IMG/VR virus record: IMGVR_UViG_3300023174_000070 | Coordinates: 62,001 to 126,000 of that record | Source of the DNA: a virus | Strand: one strand, 5' to 3' | DNA length: 64,000 nucleotides | In this document: positions 22,317 through 30,016 of the stretch, one piece after another | Layout: the number at the start of each line of letters is the position of its first letter | Numbering within the stretch: the stretch's first letter is position 1 | Program-made: the position numbers and the translations under genes | The notes under the pieces: model-generated | The model's database searches: none | The model's input: the letters and a program-made list of their open reading frames with translations, nothing else | What the model was told of the DNA's origin: nothing

Positions 22317-23339
22317 TTAGGCACTCTTCATACAAGTTGTCTCTGCTAGACGTTTCCAATTCAGCATCGACATCTTGCGCAGGTCTGCAATCTTCAGTGC
22401 CATGCGCAAACTCAACTCGCGTAAACGATCTTTGTTGGCATGCATAAAATCGATGATGTCGTCTTGTGTGGCGTCATCAAAGTCATAGTCTGAAAACAGC
22501 ACACCATCTTTGGCAATCTGTTTGATGCGCAACAATTTGTCACGCTGTGAGTCCAAGGTCAGATCCAGATAATGACAACGGCTTTGCAAAGCATCCAAGT
22601 GATCACGCAATTTTTGCGATTTCATTTGATCAAACTTCAAGTTAGTAATGAAAATAACACTACCTTTGAACTCGAACCGATCTGGGATCCCTTCACGGCG
22701 CAAGGCACTGCTCTCACTCAACCATGAAATAGTACGTTTCTTGCCGGAGTCCAAGGCACCCTTTAACAAGTTAAGAGCCACGTCATCTAGCAAAATGCTG
22801 TCACAGTCGTCAAACACCAACACGCAATTGGCGTCGGAGTATTTGTAAAGTGTTTGGAACAGACCAATGGGTGTGGCACTACCTTTGACAACTTCTGCAC
22901 GAAGTTTCTTGCCTGAGATCTTGTCAAACAAGCAGGCCTTTTCGATTTCTTGCTCAACACCAAAACTCTTGCCAACCCCAGGGGGGCCGCTCACAATCAT
23001 AGCACGGATGTCGCCGGCTGTGGCGGCCTTGGTCATCTCTGTAAGAATGTCAAAACGCTCGCGGATACGAGTCATTGCATCCTCATCAGATTCAACAACA
23101 GGAGCGGGCTTTTCAAAGTGTACAGTATTGGATTGTGTCATGCCGTTAGTATACTCTATTTCTGATATGTTGTCAACGCTGATACGAATCGTTTCAGGGC
23201 AGTTTGGGAAGGTGCCATTATTTTTCACAGTAACATAGTTACCTTTGGCGCCAGTTTGGAAACCGCTGACAAGAACAAATTCTTGATTACGGACGGGTTT
23301 GTTACGGTATGTACCGTTTACTACTCGAATTGCACTCAT
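22317..23339 (-). CDS. AAA-family ATPase with N-terminal beta domain (340 aa)
   Basis: Residues 1-70 form a small beta domain (RVVNGTYRNKPVRNQEFVLV, then KGNYVTVKNNGTFP). The AAA core follows, with Walker A GPPGVGKS (118-125), Walker B VLVFDDCDS, and a sensor 1-like IFITN. The C-terminal ~90 residues are helical and acidic, then basic. The ATPase lacks the RFC/gp44 signature, so I do not call it the clamp loader. It may remodel a protein complex or DNA. It has its own sigma70 promoter and an AAAGGG ribosome site, indicating early expression. Confidence 0.85.
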   Translation of the reverse strand: MSAIRVVNGTYRNKPVRNQEFVLVSGFQTGAKGNYVTVKNNGTFPNCPETIRISVDNISEIEYTNGMTQSNTVHFEKPAPVVESDEDAMTRIRERFDILTEMTKAATAGDIRAMIVSGPPGVGKSFGVEQEIEKACLFDKISGKKLRAEVVKGSATPIGLFQTLYKYSDANCVLVFDDCDSILLDDVALNLLKGALDSGKKRTISWLSESSALRREGIPDRFEFKGSVIFITNLKFDQMKSQKLRDHLDALQSRCHYLDLTLDSQRDKLLRIKQIAKDGVLFSDYDFDDATQDDIIDFMHANKDRLRELSLRMALKIADLRKMSMLNWKRLAETTCMKSA

Positions 23340-23373
23340 GGTTACTAGCCCTTTTGTGTGTTACTAAGTCTAT

Positions 23374-23402
23374 ATTATAGCCGATTTTGAATTATTGGTC
23401 AA
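23374..23402 (-). promoter_or_regulatory. Sigma70 promoter of the AAA ATPase gene
   Basis: TTGACC (23402-23397), 17 bp, TATAAT (23379-23374). A 34-base leader with AAAGGG follows. Confidence 0.85.
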
Positions 23403-23416
23403 CTACGCTAAAAGTA

Positions 23417-23638
23417 TTACTTTTTAACGATTTCATTGACTTTTTGGGTGTATTCCAAGCGGCTCAGCACCAATTGGTACATGCAATATACCAAAAGTGT
23501 AATACTTCCTACTGACAGAATTTTAGAGATTTCATCAGCAGTTAAACCTGTTAACAAAAGTTGTACACCAACTGATACGGTACAAATCACAGCAAGAATT
23601 CCTGCTGTTTGAAATGCGGCTCGGAGTTTGATATTCAT
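23417..23638 (-). CDS. Small two-helix membrane protein (73 aa)
   Basis: The ATG at 23638 (MNIKLRAAFQTAG) has a good ribosome site (AAGGAAC); the longer frame from 23719 overlaps a promoter and terminator. Two hydrophobic segments are visible (GILAVICTVSVGVQLLL and ILSVGSITLLVYCMYQLVL), ending in a basic tail (NEIVKK). It is an inner-membrane protein by prediction. Small early membrane proteins of phages often act in superinfection exclusion, host membrane modulation or lysis control; none can be chosen from sequence. Confidence 0.75.
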   Translation of the reverse strand: MNIKLRAAFQTAGILAVICTVSVGVQLLLTGLTADEISKILSVGSITLLVYCMYQLVLSRLEYTQKVNEIVKK

Positions 23639-23668
23639 TTTAGGTTCCTTTTTTGTTTGTATGCAACG

Positions 23669-23697
23669 ATTATAGCAAATTGTAAATTCCTGGTCAA
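23669..23697 (-). promoter_or_regulatory. Sigma70 promoter of the small membrane protein gene
   Basis: TTGACC (23697-23692), 17 bp, TATAAT (23674-23669). It begins 6 bp after the terminator at 23703-23730. Confidence 0.85.
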
Positions 23698-23702
23698 CTG
23701 CC

Positions 23703-23730
23703 AAAGAAAAACCCTGCACAGGGCAGGGTT
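23703..23730 (-). terminator. Rho-independent terminator
   Basis: An 8-bp stem (AACCCTGC/GCAGGGTT) is followed by TTTCTTT on the minus strand. It closes the late gene at 23776-24309 and insulates the early promoter just downstream. Confidence 0.85.
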
Positions 23731-23775
23731 GTTACAAAAGTAGTACTTTTCGCTAGTAATACTCTGGATTTAAAA

Positions 23776-24309
23776 TCAAGGTGTAGGTAGAGAATCGTTG
23801 TACCATTGTATCTGGACTGGAAATTCCAATAGTTCGTCCGGTTCAACCAACATGGGTCCCCATGGGTCATCAGCAAAATTAAATCTATCCAGGAGAGGTA
23901 CATCATTCCAAGTGGGTTGTGCGGTTGGTAGTATCTGATTAAACTCAGTTGAGGTCCCGGGCATGAGTTGATAGGTCACCGGGTCAGTTGGAGGAGTTAT
24001 TTCTTGCCTGCTGATACCATAGTTTGATGACATAGTCTTAAAAATAGCATCACCACCTGTCACAGTGAATGTAACATCTTTAGCAGTTGTCATCCCACTT
24101 ATCAATGGTACAGGAGTGTCTTGTATGTCCAAATCAAATGTAGCGTAAGAATATGGAACATCTGGTGTGTCGTAATCAGGAATAGAATCGTTAGTGTTTG
24201 CCAATGGTCCTGACCATTTTTGTACGCCATTGAAAGCAATAGTTACGTTTGCTGACACTTGATCATCAGCAACTATTAAAAATCCAACTTTAACTTGTTT
24301 TGTACCCAT
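23776..24309 (-). CDS. Probable virion protein (177 aa)
   Basis: The protein (MGTKQVKVGFLIVADDQVSA) is acidic, Cys-free and beta-rich, with many Pro/Asp turns and segments such as SYATFDLDIQDTPVPLISGM. It looks like a surface or decoration protein. Its leader is almost the same as that of the tail-tube gene gp19 (AGGAGATACTAAT before ATG). It has a late promoter and its own terminator, a monocistronic layout typical of abundant structural genes. No family is recognised. Confidence 0.7.
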   Translation of the reverse strand: MGTKQVKVGFLIVADDQVSANVTIAFNGVQKWSGPLANTNDSIPDYDTPDVPYSYATFDLDIQDTPVPLISGMTTAKDVTFTVTGGDAIFKTMSSNYGISRQEITPPTDPVTYQLMPGTSTEFNQILPTAQPTWNDVPLLDRFNFADDPWGPMLVEPDELLEFPVQIQWYNDSLPTP

Positions 24310-24329
24310 ATTAGTATCTCCTTTTGATG

Positions 24330-24337
24330 TATTTAGC
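24330..24337 (-). promoter_or_regulatory. Late promoter variant (GCTAAATA)
   Basis: GCTAAATA on the minus strand, 20 bp before the ATG at 24309, with AGGAG between. Confidence 0.6.
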
Positions 24338-25150
24338 CTAATGCCAATGATTTTTTATTACAGAATCTTGCACTTGATCAGGTTTGGGTTGCCCATGAAA
24401 AATTAGCAGGCTAGTTTCCGAGCCAAATTGTGTGCCTGCTCCAGGGATTAGATACTTGCGTGTGTACGGGTCCATACCCCCATCTAGTGTTTGCCAGCGC
24501 CAACTTAGCGCCGACTTTTCTGGAAAAAAACGTCTTTGGGTGGGTGTTAACACCGCACTCAAGTAATCCTGATCACCGTGATATTTGCTACACATTTTAG
24601 GTATATTTTGTTTGCTAAACTCTGTCCAGATATCTGCAAACTTTTCAGTGTGCCAATACATCACACTGCTATTGATACCCTGGAATCTGGGTCTCCAAAG
24701 TGTCTTGAAATCTCTAATGGTCCAAAGGCGATCTGAACTGAGTTTGGTTATCCAATCTAAACTGTTTACTACAACTGTGTCAAGATCTAGATATAACAAC
24801 TGCCCCGAATAGTGTGCAGGATTAAACAACTGCATTTTGTACCACCAAGATTTTTTACTTCCACGTATGCCTGGCCATTCTGTCAACACATGTTTGATCA
24901 TGTGCGCAGGCACATCGCGATCATGTTCAGTGTATACATGCATGCGAATTTTTCTAGACAAATTGCGACTCAACATACTGTAAAGAGTGTCTACATATTG
25001 CCAACTATAGACATCGCCGTGTATTACGCAGGCACAATCCACAGGTGCATTAGGGTCTGCTTCGGTCACAACAGGCTCTTGGTACTTGGCCGCACGATGT
25101 GCTTCTCTAGCCTCACGGTGCTCTTGTTTCAGTTGCTCGCGAGTTTTCAT
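24338..25150 (-). CDS. GT-A glycosyltransferase, GT8-like (270 aa)
   Basis: After a charged N-terminal helix (MKTREQLKQEHREAREAHRA), the domain begins CACVIHGDVYSWQYVDTLYS. The metal-binding DxD lies in LLYLDLDTVVV, and a second motif HGDQDYL corresponds to the acceptor-side HxDQ motif of retaining GT8-like enzymes. A C-terminal IFHGQPKPDQV matches the terminal His-Gly motif. It likely transfers a hexose to a phage or host glycan. It starts the glycan island and overlaps the next gene by ATGA. Confidence 0.82.
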   Translation of the reverse strand: MKTREQLKQEHREAREAHRAAKYQEPVVTEADPNAPVDCACVIHGDVYSWQYVDTLYSMLSRNLSRKIRMHVYTEHDRDVPAHMIKHVLTEWPGIRGSKKSWWYKMQLFNPAHYSGQLLYLDLDTVVVNSLDWITKLSSDRLWTIRDFKTLWRPRFQGINSSVMYWHTEKFADIWTEFSKQNIPKMCSKYHGDQDYLSAVLTPTQRRFFPEKSALSWRWQTLDGGMDPYTRKYLIPGAGTQFGSETSLLIFHGQPKPDQVQDSVIKNHWH

Positions 25151-25938
25151 TCAACCACCGGAGCATGGGTCCAATATTGTGGGTAATTCTTCAGTACGTT
25201 TTGTACAGATTCAGGGTATGCAGTATCAATGGTGTGTGTGGTACATTTGTGATTGATTGCAGAAATAGTGTCCAGGCGTTTGAATGCTTCAAGTATTTGT
25301 TCAGGGTCTCTGTGTTGGCTTTCGATACAACTTCGTGCTTTGTTTTTTACCAGTTCGTCTGTACCAATCCAGGTCCAATGCCAACCCACTGCTTCTTTAA
25401 ATCCTACACAATGACTACGATCTTTTCGTTTGGTGCTGTTGCCTTTGTATAATTCGTGTGGGGTCACAAACATGTGTTTACGAGCCGCCACACTGCCTTT
25501 CCAGTTACGTTCGGCCTTTTGGTCAAACCGGTACATGTACATTTCAAATCCACAAGTGACTGCACAATCGTTAGCATTCATCAAGTCGACAATGGCTGAC
25601 CATTTGGTAGGATCTATGATCTCATCAAGGTCACCATGTATCACAATGTCGTCGGCGCTGTATTGATCAATGGCCGGTTGTAGACCCTGGCGCATCATGG
25701 TTTCGCAAATTAAATTGGTTTGATCTTCATTTAGTTCTAATGTGACCACTTGGATACGATCTGGATATTTTTCTTGGTACTGTTGCAAATTGTTGGTCAA
25801 GTTATAGGGCTTGGGTATGCCACTGAATGTTCTACTGGCTTCCAGCACTATCCAGCGGTCAACATAGTGATCGGTGATTGCTAGGTGTATGTCCAGCATG
25901 TCGAATTCGTCATTGAATAAAAAAGTATCTATGACCAT
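25147..25938 (-). CDS. GT17-like glycosyltransferase (263 aa)
   Basis: The N-terminus MVIDTFLFNDEFDMLDIHLA and the VLEASRTFSG segment match the family that includes beta-1,4-mannosyl-glycoprotein N-acetylglucosaminyltransferase (GT17), and GDLDEIIDP has the DxD-like site. Phage and bacterial members probably act on surface polysaccharides. It is coupled to both neighbours by overlaps (ATGA and one base). Substrate is unknown. Confidence 0.82.
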   Translation of the reverse strand: MVIDTFLFNDEFDMLDIHLAITDHYVDRWIVLEASRTFSGIPKPYNLTNNLQQYQEKYPDRIQVVTLELNEDQTNLICETMMRQGLQPAIDQYSADDIVIHGDLDEIIDPTKWSAIVDLMNANDCAVTCGFEMYMYRFDQKAERNWKGSVAARKHMFVTPHELYKGNSTKRKDRSHCVGFKEAVGWHWTWIGTDELVKNKARSCIESQHRDPEQILEAFKRLDTISAINHKCTTHTIDTAYPESVQNVLKNYPQYWTHAPVVE

Positions 25939-26576
25939 TAAAATTGAAATATAATTTGATATTCGTCGTAAATGGGCAGATGATTCTTTGCTTCAAGATA
26001 TTCCACAACAGCGCGACCTTTGCCTGTGCGGCGATTGTTAGCATACCAACGACTGTTGTCATCTATAGCCACTACGCAACCTGGCTTCAGGTGCGGCTCG
26101 ATTACCAGAAACTCTTTCAGGTGATGATTGGCACTATCTGTGTCGTCATCCCATTTGACATCCCAGGAATCTAGATAGTACAAGTCAACTTGATTCAAGT
26201 CAGTCAACGATTCAAGCCAGGTCACACTGTCACTGCAAGCCACACTAAATCGATCACTAACAATGTGTCCACGTGCAGCCGCCACTGCTTCTGGATCAAT
26301 GTCTACACTACGCATCTGTCCCTCATGCCAGTCCACAAACTCTGTAAACAGCGCGGCACTTTGCCCGTCTTTCCAGTTGCCAGGTGTGCGCAAGGTGCCA
26401 GTTTCAATGATAGAAAAGTTTTCTCTGCGTTGATTCAGCAACAAACGAAACATGATGTCGAAACCAATGGCACGTTTGTAAATGCCTTCGACTAACAGTC
26501 GTTTCGCTCCACTGACTTCGGGGCTTAATAATTCGTAGTATGTGCTACGATAATGTTCTAACCAGGATTTGTTCAT
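25938..26576 (-). CDS. Class I SAM-dependent methyltransferase (212 aa)
   Basis: The SAM-binding motif I is FSIIETGTLRTPGNWKDG, followed by acidic strand RSVDIDPEAVAAA (motif II) and VDLYYLDSWDV (motif III region). The C-terminus includes GCVVAIDDNSRWY, typical of small sugar or glycan methyltransferases of the methyltransferase-24 type. It follows another methyltransferase gene by overlap and belongs to the glycan island, so sugar O-methylation is the likely job. Confidence 0.8.
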   Translation of the reverse strand: MNKSWLEHYRSTYYELLSPEVSGAKRLLVEGIYKRAIGFDIMFRLLLNQRRENFSIIETGTLRTPGNWKDGQSAALFTEFVDWHEGQMRSVDIDPEAVAAARGHIVSDRFSVACSDSVTWLESLTDLNQVDLYYLDSWDVKWDDDTDSANHHLKEFLVIEPHLKPGCVVAIDDNSRWYANNRRTGKGRAVVEYLEAKNHLPIYDEYQIIFQF

Positions 26577-27166
26577 ATGGTATTTAAATCAGTTTGCTCA
26601 GGGTCATTTGGTTTTGTTATCAGCCAACAACGTCCTGCTCTACGTACCTTTATACCCAGTGGGCCAAAGAAGTCCCAAACTGCCTGTTGTACTCCCGGGT
26701 AACCTTTGGTATAATCATCACCGCCAAACATGGCACCTGGTCGCATTTTTGGCCACCATGCTCGAAGATCCTTGGTCACTGCTTCATAACTGTGTCCTGC
26801 GTCTACATAACAAAAGTCCACAGAATCATCATCAAACTTTTTGGCCGCATTCCAACTCATCATATTCAGCATGGTAATGTGTTTGATCACTGGCTTTACA
26901 TTTTGTCTAAATATTTTTTTAAGATCCTGCACAGTATCAGGGTCATATGCTATATCGGCCTCACCTTTCCAACTGTCCACACAATAAAATTTACCTAGTT
27001 TTTGTCGATTAAGCAATTCAACCACACAATAGGCCGCACTGCGCCCGGTCCAGGATCCCAGTTCAACCCAGGTGCCTGATTCAGGAAACTGATCTAATAC
27101 TATGTCAAGCATCACTGTGTTTTTGTGGCTCATAAAGCCGGCAACGTCTTGATAGAAGTGTTCCAT
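26573..27166 (-). CDS. Class I SAM-dependent methyltransferase (197 aa)
   Basis: Motif I is TWVELGSWTGRSAAYCV, motif II FYCVDSWKG, and motif III DFCYVDAGHSYEAVTKDL. This is the classic methyltransferase-24 pattern. A late-type box (GATAAATA) lies only 4 bp before the ATG at 27166, so either the mRNA is leaderless or the next in-frame Met is used. It forms a tandem with the other methyltransferase at 25938-26576. Likely acts on glycans. Confidence 0.82.
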   Translation of the reverse strand: MEHFYQDVAGFMSHKNTVMLDIVLDQFPESGTWVELGSWTGRSAAYCVVELLNRQKLGKFYCVDSWKGEADIAYDPDTVQDLKKIFRQNVKPVIKHITMLNMMSWNAAKKFDDDSVDFCYVDAGHSYEAVTKDLRAWWPKMRPGAMFGGDDYTKGYPGVQQAVWDFFGPLGIKVRRAGRCWLITKPNDPEQTDLNTI

Positions 27167-27170
27167 TTTG

Positions 27171-27178
27171 TATTTATC
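27171..27178 (-). promoter_or_regulatory. Late promoter (GATAAATA), leftward
   Basis: GATAAATA on the minus strand ends 4 bp before the ATG at 27166. It pairs with the rightward box at 27191-27198 as a divergent late control region of only 37 bp. Confidence 0.6.
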
Positions 27179-27190
27179 GTAATATGCGCA

Positions 27191-27198
27191 TATAAATA
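27191..27198 (+). promoter_or_regulatory. T4 consensus late promoter (TATAAATA), rightward
   Basis: Exact TATAAATA, 5 bp before the ATG at 27204, with no ribosome site. The predicted start is the A of the ATG. Confidence 0.75.
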
Positions 27199-27203
27199 TT
27201 CAT

Positions 27204-27962
27204 ATGAAAATTGTTATATTAACCGGTGGATTTGATCCACTACATTCTGGACACATCTCTTTGCTCAATCATGCCGATCACCTAGGTGATCACGTGGTTG
27301 TGGGTCTAAACTCAGATGAGTGGCTCACACGCAAAAAAGGCCGACCGTTTATGTCATGGCGTGAAAGAATGACCATACTGGACAATCTACACATGGTTGA
27401 CGAAGTGATTGCATTTGATGACGGCGACGATACTGCTTGTGATGCTATTCGTCAGACACGAGCCAAGTACCCCGATGATGAGATTGTGTTTGCCAATGGC
27501 GGCGATCGCACATCGGACAACATTCCCGAAATGGTGTTTAATGATGTGGAATTTGTGTTTGGTGTTGGTGGCAACAACAAAGCCAACTCCAGTAGTTGGA
27601 TTCTTGAAAACTGGAAGAAACCTCGAACTGACCGTGCCTGGGGCTACTATCGTGTGCTACACGAAGTAGGCAATCATACCAAACTCAAAGAACTAACGGT
27701 TGCACCCAAAACATGCCTAAGCATGCAACGTCACGAAAAACGTGCTGAATTCTGGTTTGTGGCCGAAGGAGAAGCCACTGTATACACTGTAGACCCACAT
27801 TCGACTGATCGAGATCTATTGGCCAGTCCAGCACAACATCAAAGTACCTGGATAAAACTCAACGAGTGGCATCAACTGTGCAACGAAACCGATCATCCAC
27901 TCAGACTGATTGAGATACAGTACGGCGAGGACTGTGTGGAAGAGGACATAGAACGTCGATGA
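27204..27962 (+). CDS. Cytidylyltransferase fused to phosphomannose-isomerase-type cupin (252 aa)
   Basis: Residues 1-~130 are a nucleotidyltransferase of the glycerol-3-phosphate/heptose type, with GGFDPLHSGHISLL (HxGH), GLNSDEWLTRKKGRP and a later SSSWILENW in the usual ISSTxI place. Residues ~145-252 are a type II phosphomannose isomerase-like cupin: LHEVGNHTKLKELTVAPK, LSMQRHEKRAEFWFVAEG and LIEIQYGEDCVEEDI. The fusion would both activate a sugar or polyol phosphate and isomerise or bind a hexose phosphate, feeding the glycan pathway. It overlaps the next gene by ATGA. Confidence 0.85.
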   Translation: MKIVILTGGFDPLHSGHISLLNHADHLGDHVVVGLNSDEWLTRKKGRPFMSWRERMTILDNLHMVDEVIAFDDGDDTACDAIRQTRAKYPDDEIVFANGGDRTSDNIPEMVFNDVEFVFGVGGNNKANSSSWILENWKKPRTDRAWGYYRVLHEVGNHTKLKELTVAPKTCLSMQRHEKRAEFWFVAEGEATVYTVDPHSTDRDLLASPAQHQSTWIKLNEWHQLCNETDHPLRLIEIQYGEDCVEEDIERR

Positions 27963-28639
27963 CACCAATTCCGATCTTTGTTGGGTATGATCCAAGAGAA
28001 GCAGTGGCATATCATACCTGTGCCAACTCAATCATACGGCATGCTTCAAAACCTGTTGCTATCATTCCATTGGCCTTGAACTTGTTTGAAGACTACACAG
28101 AGACACACACCGACGGGTCAAATCAGTTTATCTACAGTAGATTTCTTGTGCCGCACTTGATGCAATTTACAGGTTGGGCCATCTTTATAGACGGTGACAT
28201 GATTGTGCGTGACGATGTTGCAAAACTTTGGGAATTAAGAGAACTAGACAAAGATGTAATGGTTGTTAAACATGATTATCAAACTCGAATGACAGAAAAA
28301 TATTTAGGATCACCAAATGAAAATTATCCTCGAAAAAATTGGTCCAGTGTTATTTTATGGAATTGTAATAGTTTTCCCAATCGCAAACTAGTGCCACAGT
28401 ATGTACAAAAAGCAACAGGTGCAGAACTACATCGATTTACATGGTTAGAAGATGACCGCATTGGCGAGTTGCCAAAAGAATGGAACTGGTTACCAGACGA
28501 GTATGGACCAAATTCCAACGCTAAGTTATTGCATTATACTCTAGGAACTCCCTGCTTTCATGAGTTTGCTACAACGCCACAGAGCGAAGAATGGCATCGC
28601 GAGCACATGTTGGCCGACTACTGTTTACAACGAACATGA
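27959..28639 (+). CDS. GT-A glycosyltransferase (226 aa)
   Basis: The sequence starts TPIPIFVGYDPREAVAYHTC, typical of GT8-like proteins in phages and bacteria. The DxD site is WAIFIDGDMIVRDDV. Later segments RKNWSSVILWNCNSF and GTPCFHEF fit the acceptor-binding half and terminal His motif. The protein is slightly short but complete. It is coupled on both sides by ATGA overlaps. Confidence 0.82.
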   Translation: MTPIPIFVGYDPREAVAYHTCANSIIRHASKPVAIIPLALNLFEDYTETHTDGSNQFIYSRFLVPHLMQFTGWAIFIDGDMIVRDDVAKLWELRELDKDVMVVKHDYQTRMTEKYLGSPNENYPRKNWSSVILWNCNSFPNRKLVPQYVQKATGAELHRFTWLEDDRIGELPKEWNWLPDEYGPNSNAKLLHYTLGTPCFHEFATTPQSEEWHREHMLADYCLQRT

Positions 28640-29190
28640 TATCAAACGGATATAAAAAAATGCTACAACGAGAACACCGTCGAGCATCGTTTGGAAAACG
28701 TGCCAAGATGCCACGATACTTGTTTGATTTTATCATAGATCAAAATCCACAAACCATTTTAGATTTTGGTTGCGGCAAAGGCAATCTAATACAAACATTA
28801 AAAGTGCAGTTTCCAGACAAAACTATAACTGGATATGATCCTGCAAACGCTGAGTTTGATTACTCTATTGATGATAAAGTTTACGATTTAATTTATTCGT
28901 CAGATGCATTGGAACATGTAGAGCCAGAATTTATTGATCAAACTTTGGCATATCTATCAACTAAAAGCAAATACATCTATCATTTGATTGCATTGAGTCC
29001 TGCTAAGTTGATTTTGGCCGATGGAAGAAACGCACATTTGATACAAGAAACCCCTGAGTGGTGGAAACAAAAGTTTATAGATCATGGCTATACTATTCTT
29101 AAAGACGAATATTTTGATGTTATTAAAAACAAGCCAACAATGACAGCACCTATGATAGTTAAAAAATATATCATAATGGCCAAAAAATGA
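28636..29190 (+). CDS. SAM-dependent methyltransferase (184 aa)
   Basis: I start at the ATG at 28636, which overlaps the previous stop as ATGA. Motif I is QTILDFGCGKGNLIQTL, motif II GYDPANAEFDY, motif III YDLIYSSDALEHVEP, all in the standard class I order. The gene is clearly more AT-rich than its neighbours, hinting at a separate origin. The substrate is probably a sugar or glycan, by context. Confidence 0.8.
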   Translation: MISNGYKKMLQREHRRASFGKRAKMPRYLFDFIIDQNPQTILDFGCGKGNLIQTLKVQFPDKTITGYDPANAEFDYSIDDKVYDLIYSSDALEHVEPEFIDQTLAYLSTKSKYIYHLIALSPAKLILADGRNAHLIQETPEWWKQKFIDHGYTILKDEYFDVIKNKPTMTAPMIVKKYIIMAKK

Positions 29191-29200
29191 CAAATACATT

Positions 29201-30016
29201 ATGACAAATCAAAATTGGTTATTTCTGAGCAAAAACAATCAAGATGAATACATCAACATGTTGGCTCAAAGTGCTGGCGCCGACCCCACTGACAGTGACT
29301 ATTTTGACTTTCATTATGATGTTGAAGTGGATCAGAAAAAATTAGTGCTACGCGGTATTCTCAAACACAAAATCATGCACCGGTGCTGGGAAGGCAATCA
29401 TGACTTTTGGTATGTAGATTCGGGCTATGCAGGCAACAATGCAACTGCTACCAATCCTCGTGGTATCAAAGTCTATCACAGAATAGTAAAAAATGATTTA
29501 CAGCACAAAGAGATTCAACCACGTCCTGCAGATCGATGGTCTAAGTTAGGAATCACATTGCAACCAAGACGTCATGGACGAAAAATCATAGTAGCGGCAC
29601 CTGACGAAAAACCTTGTAGATTTTACGGAATTGATCAACAACAATGGGTCAAAGATACTGTGGCAAAAATAAAACAACTCACAGACCGCCCAGTGGAAGT
29701 TCGACAACGTGCGCACAAACGTATAGATAGAGTCGCTACTGCACCATTGAGTCAGGCACTGGCCAATGACGTACATGCCTTGGTCACATTCAACAGTGTG
29801 GCCGCAGTGGAAAGTATATTTGCAGGGGTGCCTGCATTTGTACTAGCACCAACACATGTGGCAGCACCAGTGGCCAACACTACATTGGATAGTATTGAAG
29901 ATCCTGTTTGGGCCGATCAAGATCTAATAGATGCTTGGTGTCACAGTATGGCCTACGGACAGTATCATGTGAAAGAACTGAGAAATGGCACAGCATTTAG
30001 GATGATGCAAGAATGA
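29201..30016 (+). CDS. Capsule-synthesis-like glycosyltransferase, paralogue 1 (271 aa)
   Basis: The C-terminal half carries the NS-A-ES-G-P-F pattern (TFNSVAAVESIFAGVPAFVL), as in capsular polysaccharide transferases and CDP-glycerol-type enzymes. It ends with the tail IEDPVWADQDLIDAW-GQYHVKELRNGTA shared with paralogues at 30013-30978 and 33885-34727. The R-P-H-P strand typical of the family is altered here (VEVRQRAHKR), so catalytic or donor specificity may differ. The ribosome site is weak, and the gap to the previous gene is 10 bases. Role in glycan assembly is inferred. Confidence 0.65.
   Translation: MTNQNWLFLSKNNQDEYINMLAQSAGADPTDSDYFDFHYDVEVDQKKLVLRGILKHKIMHRCWEGNHDFWYVDSGYAGNNATATNPRGIKVYHRIVKNDLQHKEIQPRPADRWSKLGITLQPRRHGRKIIVAAPDEKPCRFYGIDQQQWVKDTVAKIKQLTDRPVEVRQRAHKRIDRVATAPLSQALANDVHALVTFNSVAAVESIFAGVPAFVLAPTHVAAPVANTTLDSIEDPVWADQDLIDAWCHSMAYGQYHVKELRNGTAFRMMQE

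Noticed and set aside
22317-23339. Clamp-loader large subunit gp44
   Set aside because: The AAA protein lacks RFC-box motifs and has an unrelated N-terminal beta domain, so only a generic ATPase call is justified.
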